The notes: generated from the sequence alone by a model not told the origin. 47,271 nucleotides of DNA from Streptococcus infantis (GCF_000963255.1 NZ_JYOV01000024.1:1-47271); one strand, 5' to 3'; counted from the stretch's first letter, positions 35,445 to 45,805 are shown. Translations and numbers: made by a program.

Positions 35445-35509
35445 TTCTTTATTTTTCAGTATTAAATCACTGTTTTATCTATATAGAATATAAATCTCGG
35501 AGGCCCTCT

Positions 35510-36352
35510 ATGTTATCATGGCTATCAAAAATTATTAAGGGAATTGTAATCGCCCTAGGTTTCATTCTACCAGGGATTTCTGGTGGCGTTCTTGCCGCTA
35601 TCTTGGGAATTTATGAGAGAATGATTCGTTTTCTTGCTCATCCTTTTAAAAATTTAAAAGAAGATGTGCTCTTTTTCCTTCCTGTCGGTATTGGGATGTT
35701 ATTGGGCATCGGACTTTTCTCTTATCCAATTGAGTATCTTTTAGAAAATTATCAAGTTTATGTATTGTGGAGTTTTGCTGGAGCTATCATTGGTACCATC
35801 CCAAGTCTTGTCAAAGAATCAACTCGTGATTCTGATAGAGATAAGGTTGACCACATATGGTTTTGGGCAACCTTCATCATCTCAGGTCTTGCCCTCTACG
35901 CCTTGAATTTTGTAGTTGGTTCTCTATCTGCAAGCTTCCTTAACTTTACACTGGCTGGTTGTTTGTTGGCGCTTGGAATTTTGGTTCCAGGGCTTAGTCC
36001 TTCCAATCTTCTCTTGATTCTTGGTCTTTATGGCCCTATGTTAACAGGGTTCAAGACTTTTGATTTGTTAGGAACCTTCTTACCAATTGGGATTGGGCTT
36101 CTTATCACTCTGATTATCTTTTCAAAATTCATGGACTACGCTCTTCGCCTATATCACTCACGTGTGTATCATTTTATCATTGGAATTGTACTATCAAGTA
36201 CACTTTTGATCCTTATTCCAAACGCTGGCAATGCTGAAAGTATCAGTTACAGTGGTTTGTCTCTAGTTTCATATGTACTGATTGCTTTCTTCTTTGCACT
36301 AGGGATTTGGTTGGGAATCTGGATGAGTCAATTGGAGGATAAGTATAAATAA
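35510..36352 (+). CDS. DUF368 membrane protein, probable polyprenyl-phosphate translocase (PopT-like)
   Basis: The 280-residue protein has eight or more membrane helices and the DUF368 hallmarks: an N-terminal GFILPGISGGVLA and a second, symmetric LVPGLSPSNLLL around residue 160. DUF368 proteins have recently been linked to return of undecaprenyl phosphate across the membrane, a step that recycles the wall-precursor carrier; that function is known for family members, not shown here. CGGAGG precedes the ATG. It leads an operon with ybaK and a histidine phosphatase, overlapping the next ATG by one base. Confidence 0.88.
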   Translation: MLSWLSKIIKGIVIALGFILPGISGGVLAAILGIYERMIRFLAHPFKNLKEDVLFFLPVGIGMLLGIGLFSYPIEYLLENYQVYVLWSFAGAIIGTIPSLVKESTRDSDRDKVDHIWFWATFIISGLALYALNFVVGSLSASFLNFTLAGCLLALGILVPGLSPSNLLLILGLYGPMLTGFKTFDLLGTFLPIGIGLLITLIIFSKFMDYALRLYHSRVYHFIIGIVLSSTLLILIPNAGNAESISYSGLSLVSYVLIAFFFALGIWLGIWMSQLEDKYK

Positions 36353-36837
36353 TGGCAAAAAAAGTAAAAGTCAAGAAAACCTTGGTCCAACAAATTTTAA
36401 CCAAGGCAGGAATAAACCATACAGGTATTCAAATTAATGCCCTGGAAGGTGAGATGCCTCAAGGTTATGAAAAGAGTCAGATTTTTAAGACTCTAGCACT
36501 GCTGGGAGATAAGACTGGACCCATTATCGGTATCCTTCCTATCACTGAACATCTTTCTGAAAAGAAACTAGCTAAGATTTCTGGTAATAAGAAAGTCAGC
36601 ATGATTCCACAAAAAGACCTAGAAAAAACAACAGGCTATATCCACGGTGCCAATAATCCAGTTGGGATTCGTCAAAAACATAACTTTCCTATCTTTATCG
36701 ATCAAACTGCTATTAAACTGGAGGAAATGATTGTTTCCGCAGGGGAAGTAGGTCATAGTATCATTATCAACCCTCAAGATCTAGCAACCTTTGTTAAAGC
36801 TGAATTTGCAGATATCTTGGAGGCAAGTAACACATGA
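36352..36837 (+). CDS. ybaK: YbaK-type Cys-tRNA(Pro)/Cys-tRNA deacylase
   Basis: The 161-residue protein is a YbaK/ProX-like editing enzyme that hydrolyses Cys-tRNA(Pro) made by prolyl-tRNA synthetase in error. Family residues are visible in the first half (LVQQILTKAGI, KTLALLGDKTG), KISGNKKVSM in the middle, and GYIHGANNPVGIRQK, the conserved loop near residue 98-112. SAGEVGHSIIINPQDL closes the fold. Its start overlaps the DUF368 stop by one base, and its stop overlaps the next gene by 4 bp. Confidence 0.93.
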   Translation: MAKKVKVKKTLVQQILTKAGINHTGIQINALEGEMPQGYEKSQIFKTLALLGDKTGPIIGILPITEHLSEKKLAKISGNKKVSMIPQKDLEKTTGYIHGANNPVGIRQKHNFPIFIDQTAIKLEEMIVSAGEVGHSIIINPQDLATFVKAEFADILEASNT

Positions 36838-37460
36838 AATTCTATTTTATTCGTCACGGTAAAACACTTTGGAATCTTGAGGGACGTTTTCAAGGAGCAA
36901 GTGGTGACTCTCCACTCCTTGAGGAATCCATTGAGACCTTAAAAAAATTGGGGCAGTATCTCCAAGAAACTCCATTTGATGTGATTTATTCTAGTGATCT
37001 TCCTCGGGCTAAAACTTCTGCTCAAATTATCCAAAGTCAACTGAAAGTCAGTTGTCCTTTAGTAGAAATAGCCTCTCTAAGAGAGTGGCAACTCGGGAAA
37101 CTTGAAGGAGCAAAATTTGCAACCTTAGAAGCCATCTATCCCGAGCAATTAAAAGCTTTTCGTACCAATCTAGCAAAATTCGATTCGACTATGTTTGGTG
37201 CAGAGTCTGTCTATCAAACAACTCATCGAACCATTCAATTCATCAAATCATTAGAGTCCAAACCTTTTGAACATGTCATGATTGTCGGTCACGGAGCCAA
37301 TCTCACAGCCAGTATTCGAACTCTTCTAGGTTATGATACTCCACTACTTAGAAAAGATGGTGGTTTAGCAAATGCCAGTGTTACAATTATAGAAACAGAA
37401 GACTTTAAAAACTTCAACCTTTTAGAATGGAACGACACTTCTTATCAAAATTCGAATTGA
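36834..37460 (+). CDS. Histidine phosphatase (phosphoglycerate mutase-like) family protein
   Basis: The 208-residue protein starts with FIRHGKTLWN, the RHG motif with the phospho-accepting His. SDLPRAKTSAQI and LREWQLGKLEG follow, then the second catalytic His in IVGHGANL. Members of this branch hydrolyse small phosphate esters; the substrate here is not predictable. The last gene of the DUF368-ybaK unit, with ATGA overlap. A terminator hairpin begins on its stop codon. Confidence 0.88.
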   Translation: MKFYFIRHGKTLWNLEGRFQGASGDSPLLEESIETLKKLGQYLQETPFDVIYSSDLPRAKTSAQIIQSQLKVSCPLVEIASLREWQLGKLEGAKFATLEAIYPEQLKAFRTNLAKFDSTMFGAESVYQTTHRTIQFIKSLESKPFEHVMIVGHGANLTASIRTLLGYDTPLLRKDGGLANASVTIIETEDFKNFNLLEWNDTSYQNSN

Positions 37461-37483
37461 ACTTAACAATCACTGTTAAGTTC
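37459..37483 (+). terminator. Terminator after the histidine phosphatase gene
   Basis: GAACTTAACA (37459-37468) pairs perfectly with TGTTAAGTTC (37474-37483), followed by TTTTT. The stem starts on the stop codon. Confidence 0.85.
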
Positions 37484-37526
37484 TTTTTAGATTTTGTAGA
37501 ATATCCGTGAATTTATTTGACTTTTA

Positions 37527-37535
37527 TGATAAAAT
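37527..37535 (+). promoter_or_regulatory. Extended -10 promoter of lysS
   Basis: TGATAAAAT (37527-37535) is an extended -10 element. A TTGACT at 37517 is too close to be its -35. The leader is about 50 bases. Confidence 0.5.
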
Positions 37536-37585
37536 GGGAGTATCGCAAAAAAGACTCATCATATCAAGAATTGAGTAAAAACTAG

Positions 37586-39085
<1,500 letters not shown>

Positions 39086-39090
39086 AATAC

Positions 39091-39122
39091 AAATCTCCTA
39101 GTCACATTCTAGGAGATTTTTT
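39091..39122 (+). terminator. Terminator after lysS
   Basis: AAATCTCCTA (39091-39100) pairs with TAGGAGATTT (39110-39119), followed by a T-run. Confidence 0.9.
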
Positions 39123-39139
39123 AATAATAACAAAAAGAC

Positions 39140-39157
39140 AAACTCAATGTTGAGCTT
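39140..39157 (-). terminator. Weak terminator-like hairpin after fhs
   Basis: AAACTCAA (39140-39147) and TTGAGCTT (39150-39157) pair with one mismatch. On the minus strand a T-run (complement of CAAAAAGA) follows. It lies 18 bp past the fhs stop. Confidence 0.5.
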
Positions 39158-39174
39158 ATCTTTAAATTTTCTTA

Positions 39175-40845
39175 TTAGAATAGACCAAGGACAGTTCCAT
39201 CACTTTCAACATCCATGTTGAGGGCAGCAGGTCTTTTTGGAAGACCAGGCATGGTCATAACGTCACCAGTAAGTGCAACGATAAAGCCTGCCCCCAATTT
39301 TGGTACCAATTCACGAATAGTAATTTCAAAGTTTTCAGGTGCACCAAGAGCATTTGGATTATCTGAGAAACTATATTGAGTTTTAGCCATACAGATTGGC
39401 AATTTGTCCCAACCGTTTTGTACGATTTGTGCGATTTGAGTTTGAGCTTTCTTCTCGAAGTTTACTTTGCTACCACGATAGATTTCAGTGACAATCTTTT
39501 CAATCTTTTCTTGAACAGAAAGGTCGTTGTCATACAAACGTGTATAGTTAGCTGGGTTTTCGTCAATTGTCTTGACGAGAATTTCAGCCAAAGCCACTCC
39601 TCCTTCAGCTCCATCAGCCCATACGCTAGCTAATTCAACTGGAACATCAATTGAAGCGCAAAGTTCTTTCAAGGCTGCAATTTCAGCTTCTGTATCAGAT
39701 ACAAATTCGTTAATTGCAACAACTGCTGGAATACCAAACTTACGGATATTCTCAACGTGGCGTTTCAAGTTAGCAAAACCTGCACGTACTGCTTCTACGT
39801 TTTCTTCTGTCAGAGCATCCTTAGCCACTCCACCATTCATCTTAAGAGCACGAAGTGTTGCGACAATGACTACTGCACTTGGAGCTGTCGGTAAGTTAGG
39901 TGTCTTGATATCCAAGAACTTCTCAGCACCAAGGTCTGCACCAAAACCAGCTTCAGTTACTGTATAATCAGCTAAACGAAGAGCTGTTTTCGTTGCCAAT
40001 ACAGAGTTACATCCGTGAGCGATATTTGCAAATGGACCACCATGTACAAAGGCAGGTGTACCATAAATTGTTTGAACCAAGTTTGGTTTGATAGCATCTT
40101 TCAAAATCAATGCCAAGGCGCCTTCAACCTGTAAATCACCAACTGAAACAGGAGTACGGTCATAACGGTATCCGATGACGATATTGGCCAAACGGCGTTT
40201 CAAATCTTCAATATCCGTTGCCAAGCAAAGGATAGCCATGATTTCTGAAGCAACAGTGATATCAAATCCATCTTCGCGAGGAATACCATTAAGAGGACCA
40301 CCGAGTCCAACAGTTACATGACGAAGAGCACGGTCGTTTAAGTCAACAACACGTTTCCAGAGAATACGACGCTGGTCGATTCCTAGCTCATTTCCTTGGT
40401 GCAAGTGGTTGTCAATCAAGGCAGAGAGAGCGTTATTGGCTGTTGTAATGGCATGCATATCTCCAGTAAAGTGGAGGTTGATATCTTCCATTGGTAAAAC
40501 TTGAGCATAACCACCACCAGCAGCTCCTCCTTTAATACCCATGACAGGGCCAAGAGAAGGTTCGCGGATAGCAATCATGGTTTTCTTACCAATCTTATTC
40601 AAAGCATCAGCAAGCCCAATGGTAATGGTTGACTTACCTTCACCAGCTGGTGTTGGGTTGATAGCAGTGACTAAGATCAACTTTCCAACTGGATTTGCTT
40701 CAACTTCACGAATCTTATCAAAGCTAAGTTTAGCCTTATACTTTCCATACAATTCCAAATCGTCTGCAGAAATCTCAAATTGGTCAACGACCTCAACAAT
40801 TGGTTTTAAATCAATACTCTGTGCAATTTCAATATCTGTTTTCAT
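39175..40845 (-). CDS. fhs: Formate-tetrahydrofolate ligase
   Basis: The enzyme joins formate to tetrahydrofolate using ATP, feeding 10-formyl-THF into purine and formyl-Met synthesis. ATG at 40845, preceded by AGAGGAG, gives 556 residues, the family length; the open frame upstream is longer but has no site. The P-loop [15 protein letters not shown] is near residue 65. [23 protein letters not shown], split here as REPSLGP and [11 protein letters not shown], and the C-terminal [15 protein letters not shown] are family signatures. Single gene transcribed toward lysS. Confidence 0.97.
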   Translation of the reverse strand: MKTDIEIAQSIDLKPIVEVVDQFEISADDLELYGKYKAKLSFDKIREVEANPVGKLILVTAINPTPAGEGKSTITIGLADALNKIGKKTMIAIREPSLGPVMGIKGGAAGGGYAQVLPMEDINLHFTGDMHAITTANNALSALIDNHLHQGNELGIDQRRILWKRVVDLNDRALRHVTVGLGGPLNGIPREDGFDITVASEIMAILCLATDIEDLKRRLANIVIGYRYDRTPVSVGDLQVEGALALILKDAIKPNLVQTIYGTPAFVHGGPFANIAHGCNSVLATKTALRLADYTVTEAGFGADLGAEKFLDIKTPNLPTAPSAVVIVATLRALKMNGGVAKDALTEENVEAVRAGFANLKRHVENIRKFGIPAVVAINEFVSDTEAEIAALKELCASIDVPVELASVWADGAEGGVALAEILVKTIDENPANYTRLYDNDLSVQEKIEKIVTEIYRGSKVNFEKKAQTQIAQIVQNGWDKLPICMAKTQYSFSDNPNALGAPENFEITIRELVPKLGAGFIVALTGDVMTMPGLPKRPAALNMDVESDGTVLGLF

Positions 40846-40878
40846 AATGAACTCCTCTAACCTCTGATGTGTTAATTC

Positions 40879-40887
40879 ATTATAACA
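40879..40887 (-). promoter_or_regulatory. Extended -10 promoter of fhs
   Basis: The minus strand reads TGTTATAAT (complement of 40879-40887), about 33 bp before the fhs ATG. Confidence 0.6.
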
Positions 40888-41016
40888 CAAAACAAGATTT
40901 TTAACAGACAAAAAGCTTGATAACGTTCGTAAATATAGCGACATCAAAGGATTTACCGCCCACTATTTAAATTTTTATATGCCTTTATAAGTTTTAACTA
41001 TAGATTAAGATTTCGA

Positions 41017-42492
41017 CTAATTCAAAAAGTAGCTATCAATTTCTGATAAATTGTGTAGAATTTGACTATTAGAAACTCCTATTTGCTCAGCTAATTCAAT
41101 TGAATACTCAAAACGAAGACGTATATTGATAGATAAATCAAAAGAGTAATCCTGTAATCGTCCTAGTTTATGATATTTATCTATAATATCATTAAAAATA
41201 ATCTTGTATTTATCATCTAAGTTTTTGATATGGTTATCTAAGTTTTCCCTGTAATTTTGAATTAATTCCTGTTCCCTATCACTTAAAATCCCTTTGCCTA
41301 TTTCCCAAATTATTGAAGTAGCAATTGAACCTACTACTGCTCCTAAGACAGGGACAGGAATAAGTGTTTGACCAACACATGAACCAATTGTCGCTAATGT
41401 TGTATCCAATGTATTGATAGTTATAAAATTTATAAATTCATCCTCAGTAATCTCATTTGTTCTAAGTTTAGTAATAATATCTACCATGCCGTAACTTGCT
41501 GTTACAAACGCACTTGCATAAGGAGCACTCATTTTAAAAACATTAGTGAGACCATAAATCGCGTAACCTGATATAGAAGCTTTTACCGCACCTTCCACTG
41601 TTTCTAATCCACAGTCTAACCAATCTGATTGTTCAAATTCAAAAATTGTTTTTCCTTCTTTGTTTTTCCCATACACAGCTGACATTAATGCTAAACCACC
41701 TTGTAAAAGAAAAGTATTTTTTGCAATCTTGTTAGCTTCTCTTAAATTTGGTAAAGAATTTTTTTTGGCAAGAATTTTCTTCTTAGCTAATTCTCTCCGC
41801 TTTACTTTGACCTTTTTATCAATTTTTATTTTCTCTAAGTCTAATACTTTATTAATTGAATTTCTTTGAGCATCATCATAATTTAGAACAGATGATTTCA
41901 TCCAAGATTTATATGAAGTAAGTCCCTTTCTTTCGGTAATATCATTGATCATTTGTCGTATATCAGTAATTTGTTTAATAGACAATTTTTTACCATTAAA
42001 TTCAACTTCTTTGGCGCCAGCCATAATTTTTTCGTATACTAACACGTGATCTTTTGGAAACATCATTTTCATTTTTTTACTGTAATGAAAAGATTGACAT
42101 AGTTCATCACGTAAATTATTATAAAACTTCATTTGAATGGTATTTCTACCAATTAATAAATCGGCTGGTCCATTATCATTCAATACTTTTACAATAGGAT
42201 TTAATCCTTCAAAAGCTCTTCTCGCATTCACAATTCCTGCTTCTGCAAATTCAGCAATAAAACCGTGACCGCCGTATTCACCTCCACGATTCTTTAGAAT
42301 AACGTCTTCAATGTTATTTCTAGCATAGTTTAAGATTTTAGAGGCATTGTCCTTGTTTAAAATGACATGTCGAGCTTCATCATCAATCATTTTCATAGCA
42401 ATTTGTAAGTCTTGAATTCTCAAGTTGTTTAAACAATTGACATATGCACCTATCCCTTGATAAAATGCTCTATTAACAGCCTGATTCATCAT
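41017..42492 (-). CDS. Uncharacterised membrane protein with a PD-(D/E)XK nuclease-like motif, gene B of a two-gene unit
   Basis: The 491-residue protein matches no family I can name. Residues 71-135 read like a restriction-endonuclease fold core: GGHGFIAEFAE (Glu81), then NGPADLLIG (Asp111), then IQMKF (Gln120-x-Lys122), and an LCQSF. I recall plasmid and genomic-island proteins with the same HGF-AE ... NG-AD ... IQ-K ... C order, also uncharacterised. A basic linker (about 222-246, many Lys and Arg) leads to a C-terminal half rich in Gly, Ala and Ile (about 295-400; GAVVGSIATSIIW) that probably enters a membrane, and a helical tail. Its start overlaps gene A by 20 bp. The gene is visibly AT-rich compared with fhs and coaB on either side. 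Nuclease activity is inference. Confidence 0.7.
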   Translation of the reverse strand: MMNQAVNRAFYQGIGAYVNCLNNLRIQDLQIAMKMIDDEARHVILNKDNASKILNYARNNIEDVILKNRGGEYGGHGFIAEFAEAGIVNARRAFEGLNPIVKVLNDNGPADLLIGRNTIQMKFYNNLRDELCQSFHYSKKMKMMFPKDHVLVYEKIMAGAKEVEFNGKKLSIKQITDIRQMINDITERKGLTSYKSWMKSSVLNYDDAQRNSINKVLDLEKIKIDKKVKVKRRELAKKKILAKKNSLPNLREANKIAKNTFLLQGGLALMSAVYGKNKEGKTIFEFEQSDWLDCGLETVEGAVKASISGYAIYGLTNVFKMSAPYASAFVTASYGMVDIITKLRTNEITEDEFINFITINTLDTTLATIGSCVGQTLIPVPVLGAVVGSIATSIIWEIGKGILSDREQELIQNYRENLDNHIKNLDDKYKIIFNDIIDKYHKLGRLQDYSFDLSINIRLRFEYSIELAEQIGVSNSQILHNLSEIDSYFLN

Positions 42493-43672
42493 TTATTTTA
42501 ATTTCCTTATTAATCATCGAAGTAAGTGAGAGGGTTGAATTTACTAAACTACCTGCTTGATACTTTTCATCATCTGTAAATAAGTTATAATCTTTTCCAA
42601 TTAAAGAAAGATTAGCTAAATAAATCTCCTCAGTTTGCTTTTCAATTAAATTAATTAATTCACTAATTTCTATTATTGATTTATCAGTTTGTCTAATTAA
42701 TAACTCAATTTTCTTTTGTTCATCAAGCGCTTCTTTAGCTACTTCTTCATTTTTTTTATTAGCAAAAACACCTGCTCCGACAGACGCTGTTAACATTAAG
42801 CCAGCAATCCCCCAACCAACAGGGCCCACCATGGCTAAAAAGGCATTGCCAGCAGCCATACCTCCTCCGCCTGCTGCTAGACTTCCTCCACCTAACCAAG
42901 CTAATGCCGCACTATTTGCTGCTGCACCTGTCAAGCTAGAAATTGCTGTTCCTGTTGATGCGACACCAAAAGTAGTTGCAACTCCCATAGCTGCAGTAGG
43001 ACCTAAAGTTGCGACTGTCACACCTAAAGCACTTAAAGAAGCTGTAGCTGCCGTACTACCGCTGGCTAATTCTGCTTCTTTGATTGCCTGAGTAATAGCT
43101 AACTGCTTATCTTCGAAATTCTGTATTTCAACAATTATTTCGTCTAATTTTGTTTCAAATTCTTTCGGTTTATTTGCTAATTTACTAATTCTTTCTTCAA
43201 TGATTTTGACAACTTTGATCGCCTTGTCTCTACTTTTATAAAGCTCAGTCGATTTATTCGTTAGATCTGTGGCTTTTTCATTATATGTTTGAATAGATTC
43301 ATGATAGTTCTCAACGGCTTCGGACCTTAGTTTACCATTAAAAAGATCTATTGAATCAATTTGTGATTTTGCTTCCGTTGCAACTTTACCAGCTTGATTA
43401 AGCGTGCCAGATGCAACCTCTGTTACTTGTTGAACAGTATCATTCGCTACTGTAGCAGCTTGACCTGAAACGTCTGAAACAACATTTCCTATCTTATTTG
43501 ATACATCTCCTATTACTTTTACAGAATCTGATAATAAATCTCCTGTAACTTTCCCAGCGCTATCTAAAGCTTTTCCAGCTTCATTAAGTACGCTACTAGT
43601 TGTCTTACTAGCATCATCAATTACTTTACTAGCTTCTTTAACCATATTATCTGCAAACTTAAAAAAGTCCAT
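42473..43672 (-). CDS. Uncharacterised coiled-coil/glycine-rich membrane protein, gene A of a two-gene unit
   Basis: The 399-residue protein shows four regions. Residues 1-105 are repeating amphipathic helix rich in Ala, Asp, Ser, Thr and Val (for example VIDDASK, VIGDVSNK), like surface-binding helices. Residues 115-200 are coiled coil. Residues 203-305 are Gly/Ala-rich and hydrophobic (LAWLGGGSLAAGGGGMAAG, then GPVGWGIAGLML), likely a membrane hairpin. Residues 306-355 are again coiled coil. Coil-hairpin-coil is the layout of alpha-helical pore formers, but the likeness is only of shape. There is no signal peptide. AAGGGG lies 8 bp before the ATG, and a strong promoter lies upstream. It is coupled to gene B by a 20-bp overlap. 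Confidence 0.72.
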   Translation of the reverse strand: MDFFKFADNMVKEASKVIDDASKTTSSVLNEAGKALDSAGKVTGDLLSDSVKVIGDVSNKIGNVVSDVSGQAATVANDTVQQVTEVASGTLNQAGKVATEAKSQIDSIDLFNGKLRSEAVENYHESIQTYNEKATDLTNKSTELYKSRDKAIKVVKIIEERISKLANKPKEFETKLDEIIVEIQNFEDKQLAITQAIKEAELASGSTAATASLSALGVTVATLGPTAAMGVATTFGVASTGTAISSLTGAAANSAALAWLGGGSLAAGGGGMAAGNAFLAMVGPVGWGIAGLMLTASVGAGVFANKKNEEVAKEALDEQKKIELLIRQTDKSIIEISELINLIEKQTEEIYLANLSLIGKDYNLFTDDEKYQAGSLVNSTLSLTSMINKEIKINDESGC

Positions 43673-43705
43673 AACGGCTTCCCCTTTTCATCTATAACTA
43701 AAATA

Positions 43706-43734
43706 ATTATCTTATATCTTAAATTAATTGTCAA
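43706..43734 (-). promoter_or_regulatory. Strong SigA promoter of the two-gene unit
   Basis: The minus strand reads TTGACA (43734-43729), a 17-base spacer, then GATAAT (43711-43706). This is one of the best consensus matches in the window. The leader is about 27 bases before the gene A ATG. Confidence 0.8.
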
Positions 43735-43778
43735 TAATAATATAGTTATAAAGTTTAGTTATATTTTATCGCTTTCAT

Positions 43779-43807
43779 TTTACTTACTGCTCATTTTTTT
43801 GTACAAT
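43779..43807 (+). promoter_or_regulatory. Promoter of coaB, spaced for a leaderless mRNA
   Basis: TTTACT (43779-43784) and TACAAT (43802-43807) are 17 bases apart. The transcript would begin at or next to ATG 43814, and no Shine-Dalgarno precedes it. Confidence 0.5.
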
Positions 43808-43813
43808 AGTTCT

Positions 43814-44503
43814 ATGAAAATTTTAGTTACATCTGGTGGTACAAGCGAAGCAATAGATCGAGTTCGCTCCATTACCAACCACTCTACTGGTAGACTTGGT
43901 AAAGTAATAACTGAGACTTTACTAAATGCTGGTCACCAAGTTTGTCTGATTACTACGCAACAAGCGTTAAAACCAGCACCACACTCAAATTTATCCATCA
44001 TTGAAATCAAAAACACTTCCGATTTACTCCAAGAGATGAAACGGATTCTTCCTAATTATCAAGTTTTGATTCATTCCATGGCAGTATCTGACTATAGTCC
44101 TGTTTACATGACTGGTCTTGACCAAGTCCAAGCAAGCCAAGATTTAAGTGAGTTTTTGCATAAGAAAAATATGGAAACAAAGATCTCCTCTAAGGATGAG
44201 GTGCAAGTCCTATTTCTCAAGAAAAATCCAAAGATCATCTCTCTTGTTAAAAAATGGAATCCAAGTATCCATCTCATTGGCTTTAAACTGCTTGTCGATG
44301 TTACTAAGGAGCATCTAATTCAAATCGCTAGAGAAAGTCTTGAAAAGAATCAAGCAGACTTGATTGTCGCTAATGACCTCACTCAGATTAATGCTGATCA
44401 ACACCTGGCTTATCTAGTAGAAGAAAAAGATTATCAGATTGCTGCTAGCAAACAAGAAATTGCTGACTTATTATTGGAAAAAATTCAGGGATTTGATCGT
44501 TAG
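43814..44503 (+). CDS. coaB: Phosphopantothenate-cysteine ligase
   Basis: CoaB joins cysteine to 4'-phosphopantothenate in coenzyme A synthesis; streptococci encode it apart from CoaC. The frame is open from 43799, but MKILVTSGGTSEAID from ATG 43814 is the expected N-terminus, giving 229 residues. VTSGGT near the start and ITNHSTGRLG form the nucleotide-binding site; SMAVSDYSP and IGFKLLVD are further family stretches, and Lys and Asn in ANDLTQI-like context lie toward the end. First gene of the coaB-coaC-ECF operon, 11 bp from coaC. It is divergent from the two-gene unit. Confidence 0.95.
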   Translation: MKILVTSGGTSEAIDRVRSITNHSTGRLGKVITETLLNAGHQVCLITTQQALKPAPHSNLSIIEIKNTSDLLQEMKRILPNYQVLIHSMAVSDYSPVYMTGLDQVQASQDLSEFLHKKNMETKISSKDEVQVLFLKKNPKIISLVKKWNPSIHLIGFKLLVDVTKEHLIQIARESLEKNQADLIVANDLTQINADQHLAYLVEEKDYQIAASKQEIADLLLEKIQGFDR

Positions 44504-44514
44504 AAAGGAAAATT

Positions 44515-45066
44515 ATGGCTCGTATTACACTCGCTGTGACAGGCTCTATCGCCTCTTACAAGGCTGCTGATTTGGTAAGTGGCTTGAAGAAACAAGGGCA
44601 TTCTGTGACTGTACTCATGACCCAGGCTGCGACTGCCTTTATTCAACCTTTAACCCTTCAAGTCTTATCACAAAATACAGTTCATCTCGATCTTATGGAA
44701 GAACCTTATCCTGACAAAGTCAATCATATCGAGCTAGGAAAAGAAACAGACTTGTTTATCCTTGCCCCTGCAACCGCTAATACGATTGCGAAAGTCGCGT
44801 ACGGTTTTGCCGACAATATGGTTACTGCTACTGCTCTTGCTTTGCCAAACTATGTTCCAAAACTAGTAGCACCTGCTATGAATACCAAAATGTATGACCA
44901 TCCAGCAACTCAAGCAAACCTAAAAACTTTGGAAAATTATGGTTACACAATTATTTCTCCTAAAGAATCCCAACTGGCCTGTGGAGACGTAGGACGGGGT
45001 GCTCTTGCTGATCTTGATACTATTTTACAACAGATAAAGGAAAAACTTCATGAACAAACGCTCTAA
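44515..45066 (+). CDS. coaC: Phosphopantothenoylcysteine decarboxylase
   Basis: CoaC is the flavoprotein that decarboxylates phosphopantothenoylcysteine to 4'-phosphopantetheine. The 183-residue protein starts ITLAVTGSIASYKAADL, the flavin-binding loop. The catalytic His is in VNHIELGK, followed by LAPATANTIAK. The substrate-clamp motif APAMNTKMYDHP is near residue 120, and the conserved Cys is in LACGDVGRG. AGAAAGGAAAA precedes the ATG. The stop overlaps the transporter gene by 17 bp. Confidence 0.96.
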   Translation: MARITLAVTGSIASYKAADLVSGLKKQGHSVTVLMTQAATAFIQPLTLQVLSQNTVHLDLMEEPYPDKVNHIELGKETDLFILAPATANTIAKVAYGFADNMVTATALALPNYVPKLVAPAMNTKMYDHPATQANLKTLENYGYTIISPKESQLACGDVGRGALADLDTILQQIKEKLHEQTL

Positions 45067-45613
45067 TATTGCTCCAATTGCTATCTTTTTTGCCAGCATG
45101 ATTGTCATTCATCTGCTGAGTTCTATTATCTTTAATGTCTTGCCCTTTCCAATTAAACCGACCATTGTCCATATTCCAGTCATCATTGCTAGTATCATCT
45201 ACGGGCCACGAATTGGAGCCATCTTAGGTTTCTTGATGGGGATGATTAGCTTGACAGTCAATACAATCACAATTCTCCCAACCAGCTACCTCTTCTCTCC
45301 ATTTGTACCAAATGGTAACATCTACTCCCTAGTTATTGCGATTGTACCACGCATCCTTATTGGTTTAACTCCATACTTTGTCTATAAACTCCTCAAAAAC
45401 AAGGCAGGGCTCATCTTCGCGGGAGCACTCGGTTCACTTACCAACACTGTATTTGTTTTAGGCGGTATCTTCTTCCTCTTTGGAAATGTTTTTGACGGAA
45501 ATATCCAAAAACTATTAGCTACTGTTATCTCAACAAACTCTATCGCAGAACTGATTATCTCAGCAATACTTACCCTAGTTATTGTTCCGAGACTTGAAAA
45601 AATCAAAAAATAA
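45050..45613 (+). CDS. ECF transporter S component, probably for a CoA precursor
   Basis: The 187-residue protein has about six membrane helices and the shape of the substrate-specific subunit of energy-coupling-factor importers (for example the PIKPTIVHIPVIIASIIYG region and GPRIGAILGFLMG). The S subunit binds the vitamin and shares the EcfA/A'/T module encoded elsewhere. Its translation is coupled to coaC by a 17-bp overlap, so pantothenate or another CoA precursor is the likely substrate; this is inference from context. The operon terminator follows directly. Confidence 0.85.
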   Translation: MNKRSNIAPIAIFFASMIVIHLLSSIIFNVLPFPIKPTIVHIPVIIASIIYGPRIGAILGFLMGMISLTVNTITILPTSYLFSPFVPNGNIYSLVIAIVPRILIGLTPYFVYKLLKNKAGLIFAGALGSLTNTVFVLGGIFFLFGNVFDGNIQKLLATVISTNSIAELIISAILTLVIVPRLEKIKK

Positions 45614-45636
45614 GAGGTCGGGAAAATCCCGACCTC
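45614..45636 (+). terminator. Terminator of the coaB-coaC-ECF operon
   Basis: GAGGTCGGGA (45614-45623) pairs perfectly with TCCCGACCTC (45627-45636) around AAA, followed by GATTTTTATTT. It starts at the stop codon of the S component gene. Confidence 0.93.
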
Positions 45637-45750
45637 GATTTTTATTTGCCCCAAGTAACTGACTCTGTATTTAATTAAGATTACAGACTTCTAAAAGTCC
45701 CTTTGACGAGACTATCTAAAAGTATGATTGTAAAGACTCACTGATATTGG

Positions 45751-45796
45751 AAAAGGCTTCAATCTTAGAAAAATATTTACTTTCCAACAGCCTTTT
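45751..45796 (-). terminator. Possible terminator after udk
   Basis: AAAAGGCT (45751-45758) and AGCCTTTT (45789-45796) can pair across a long loop just past the udk stop. It is weaker than the other terminators here. Confidence 0.35.
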
Positions 45797-45805
45797 ATCT
45801 ACTTA

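Noticed and set aside
42831..43091. Plus-strand open frame opposite gene A of the two-gene unit
   Set aside because: It is Ala/Pro-rich, has no ribosome site, and mirrors the Gly/Ala-rich codons of the minus-strand gene.
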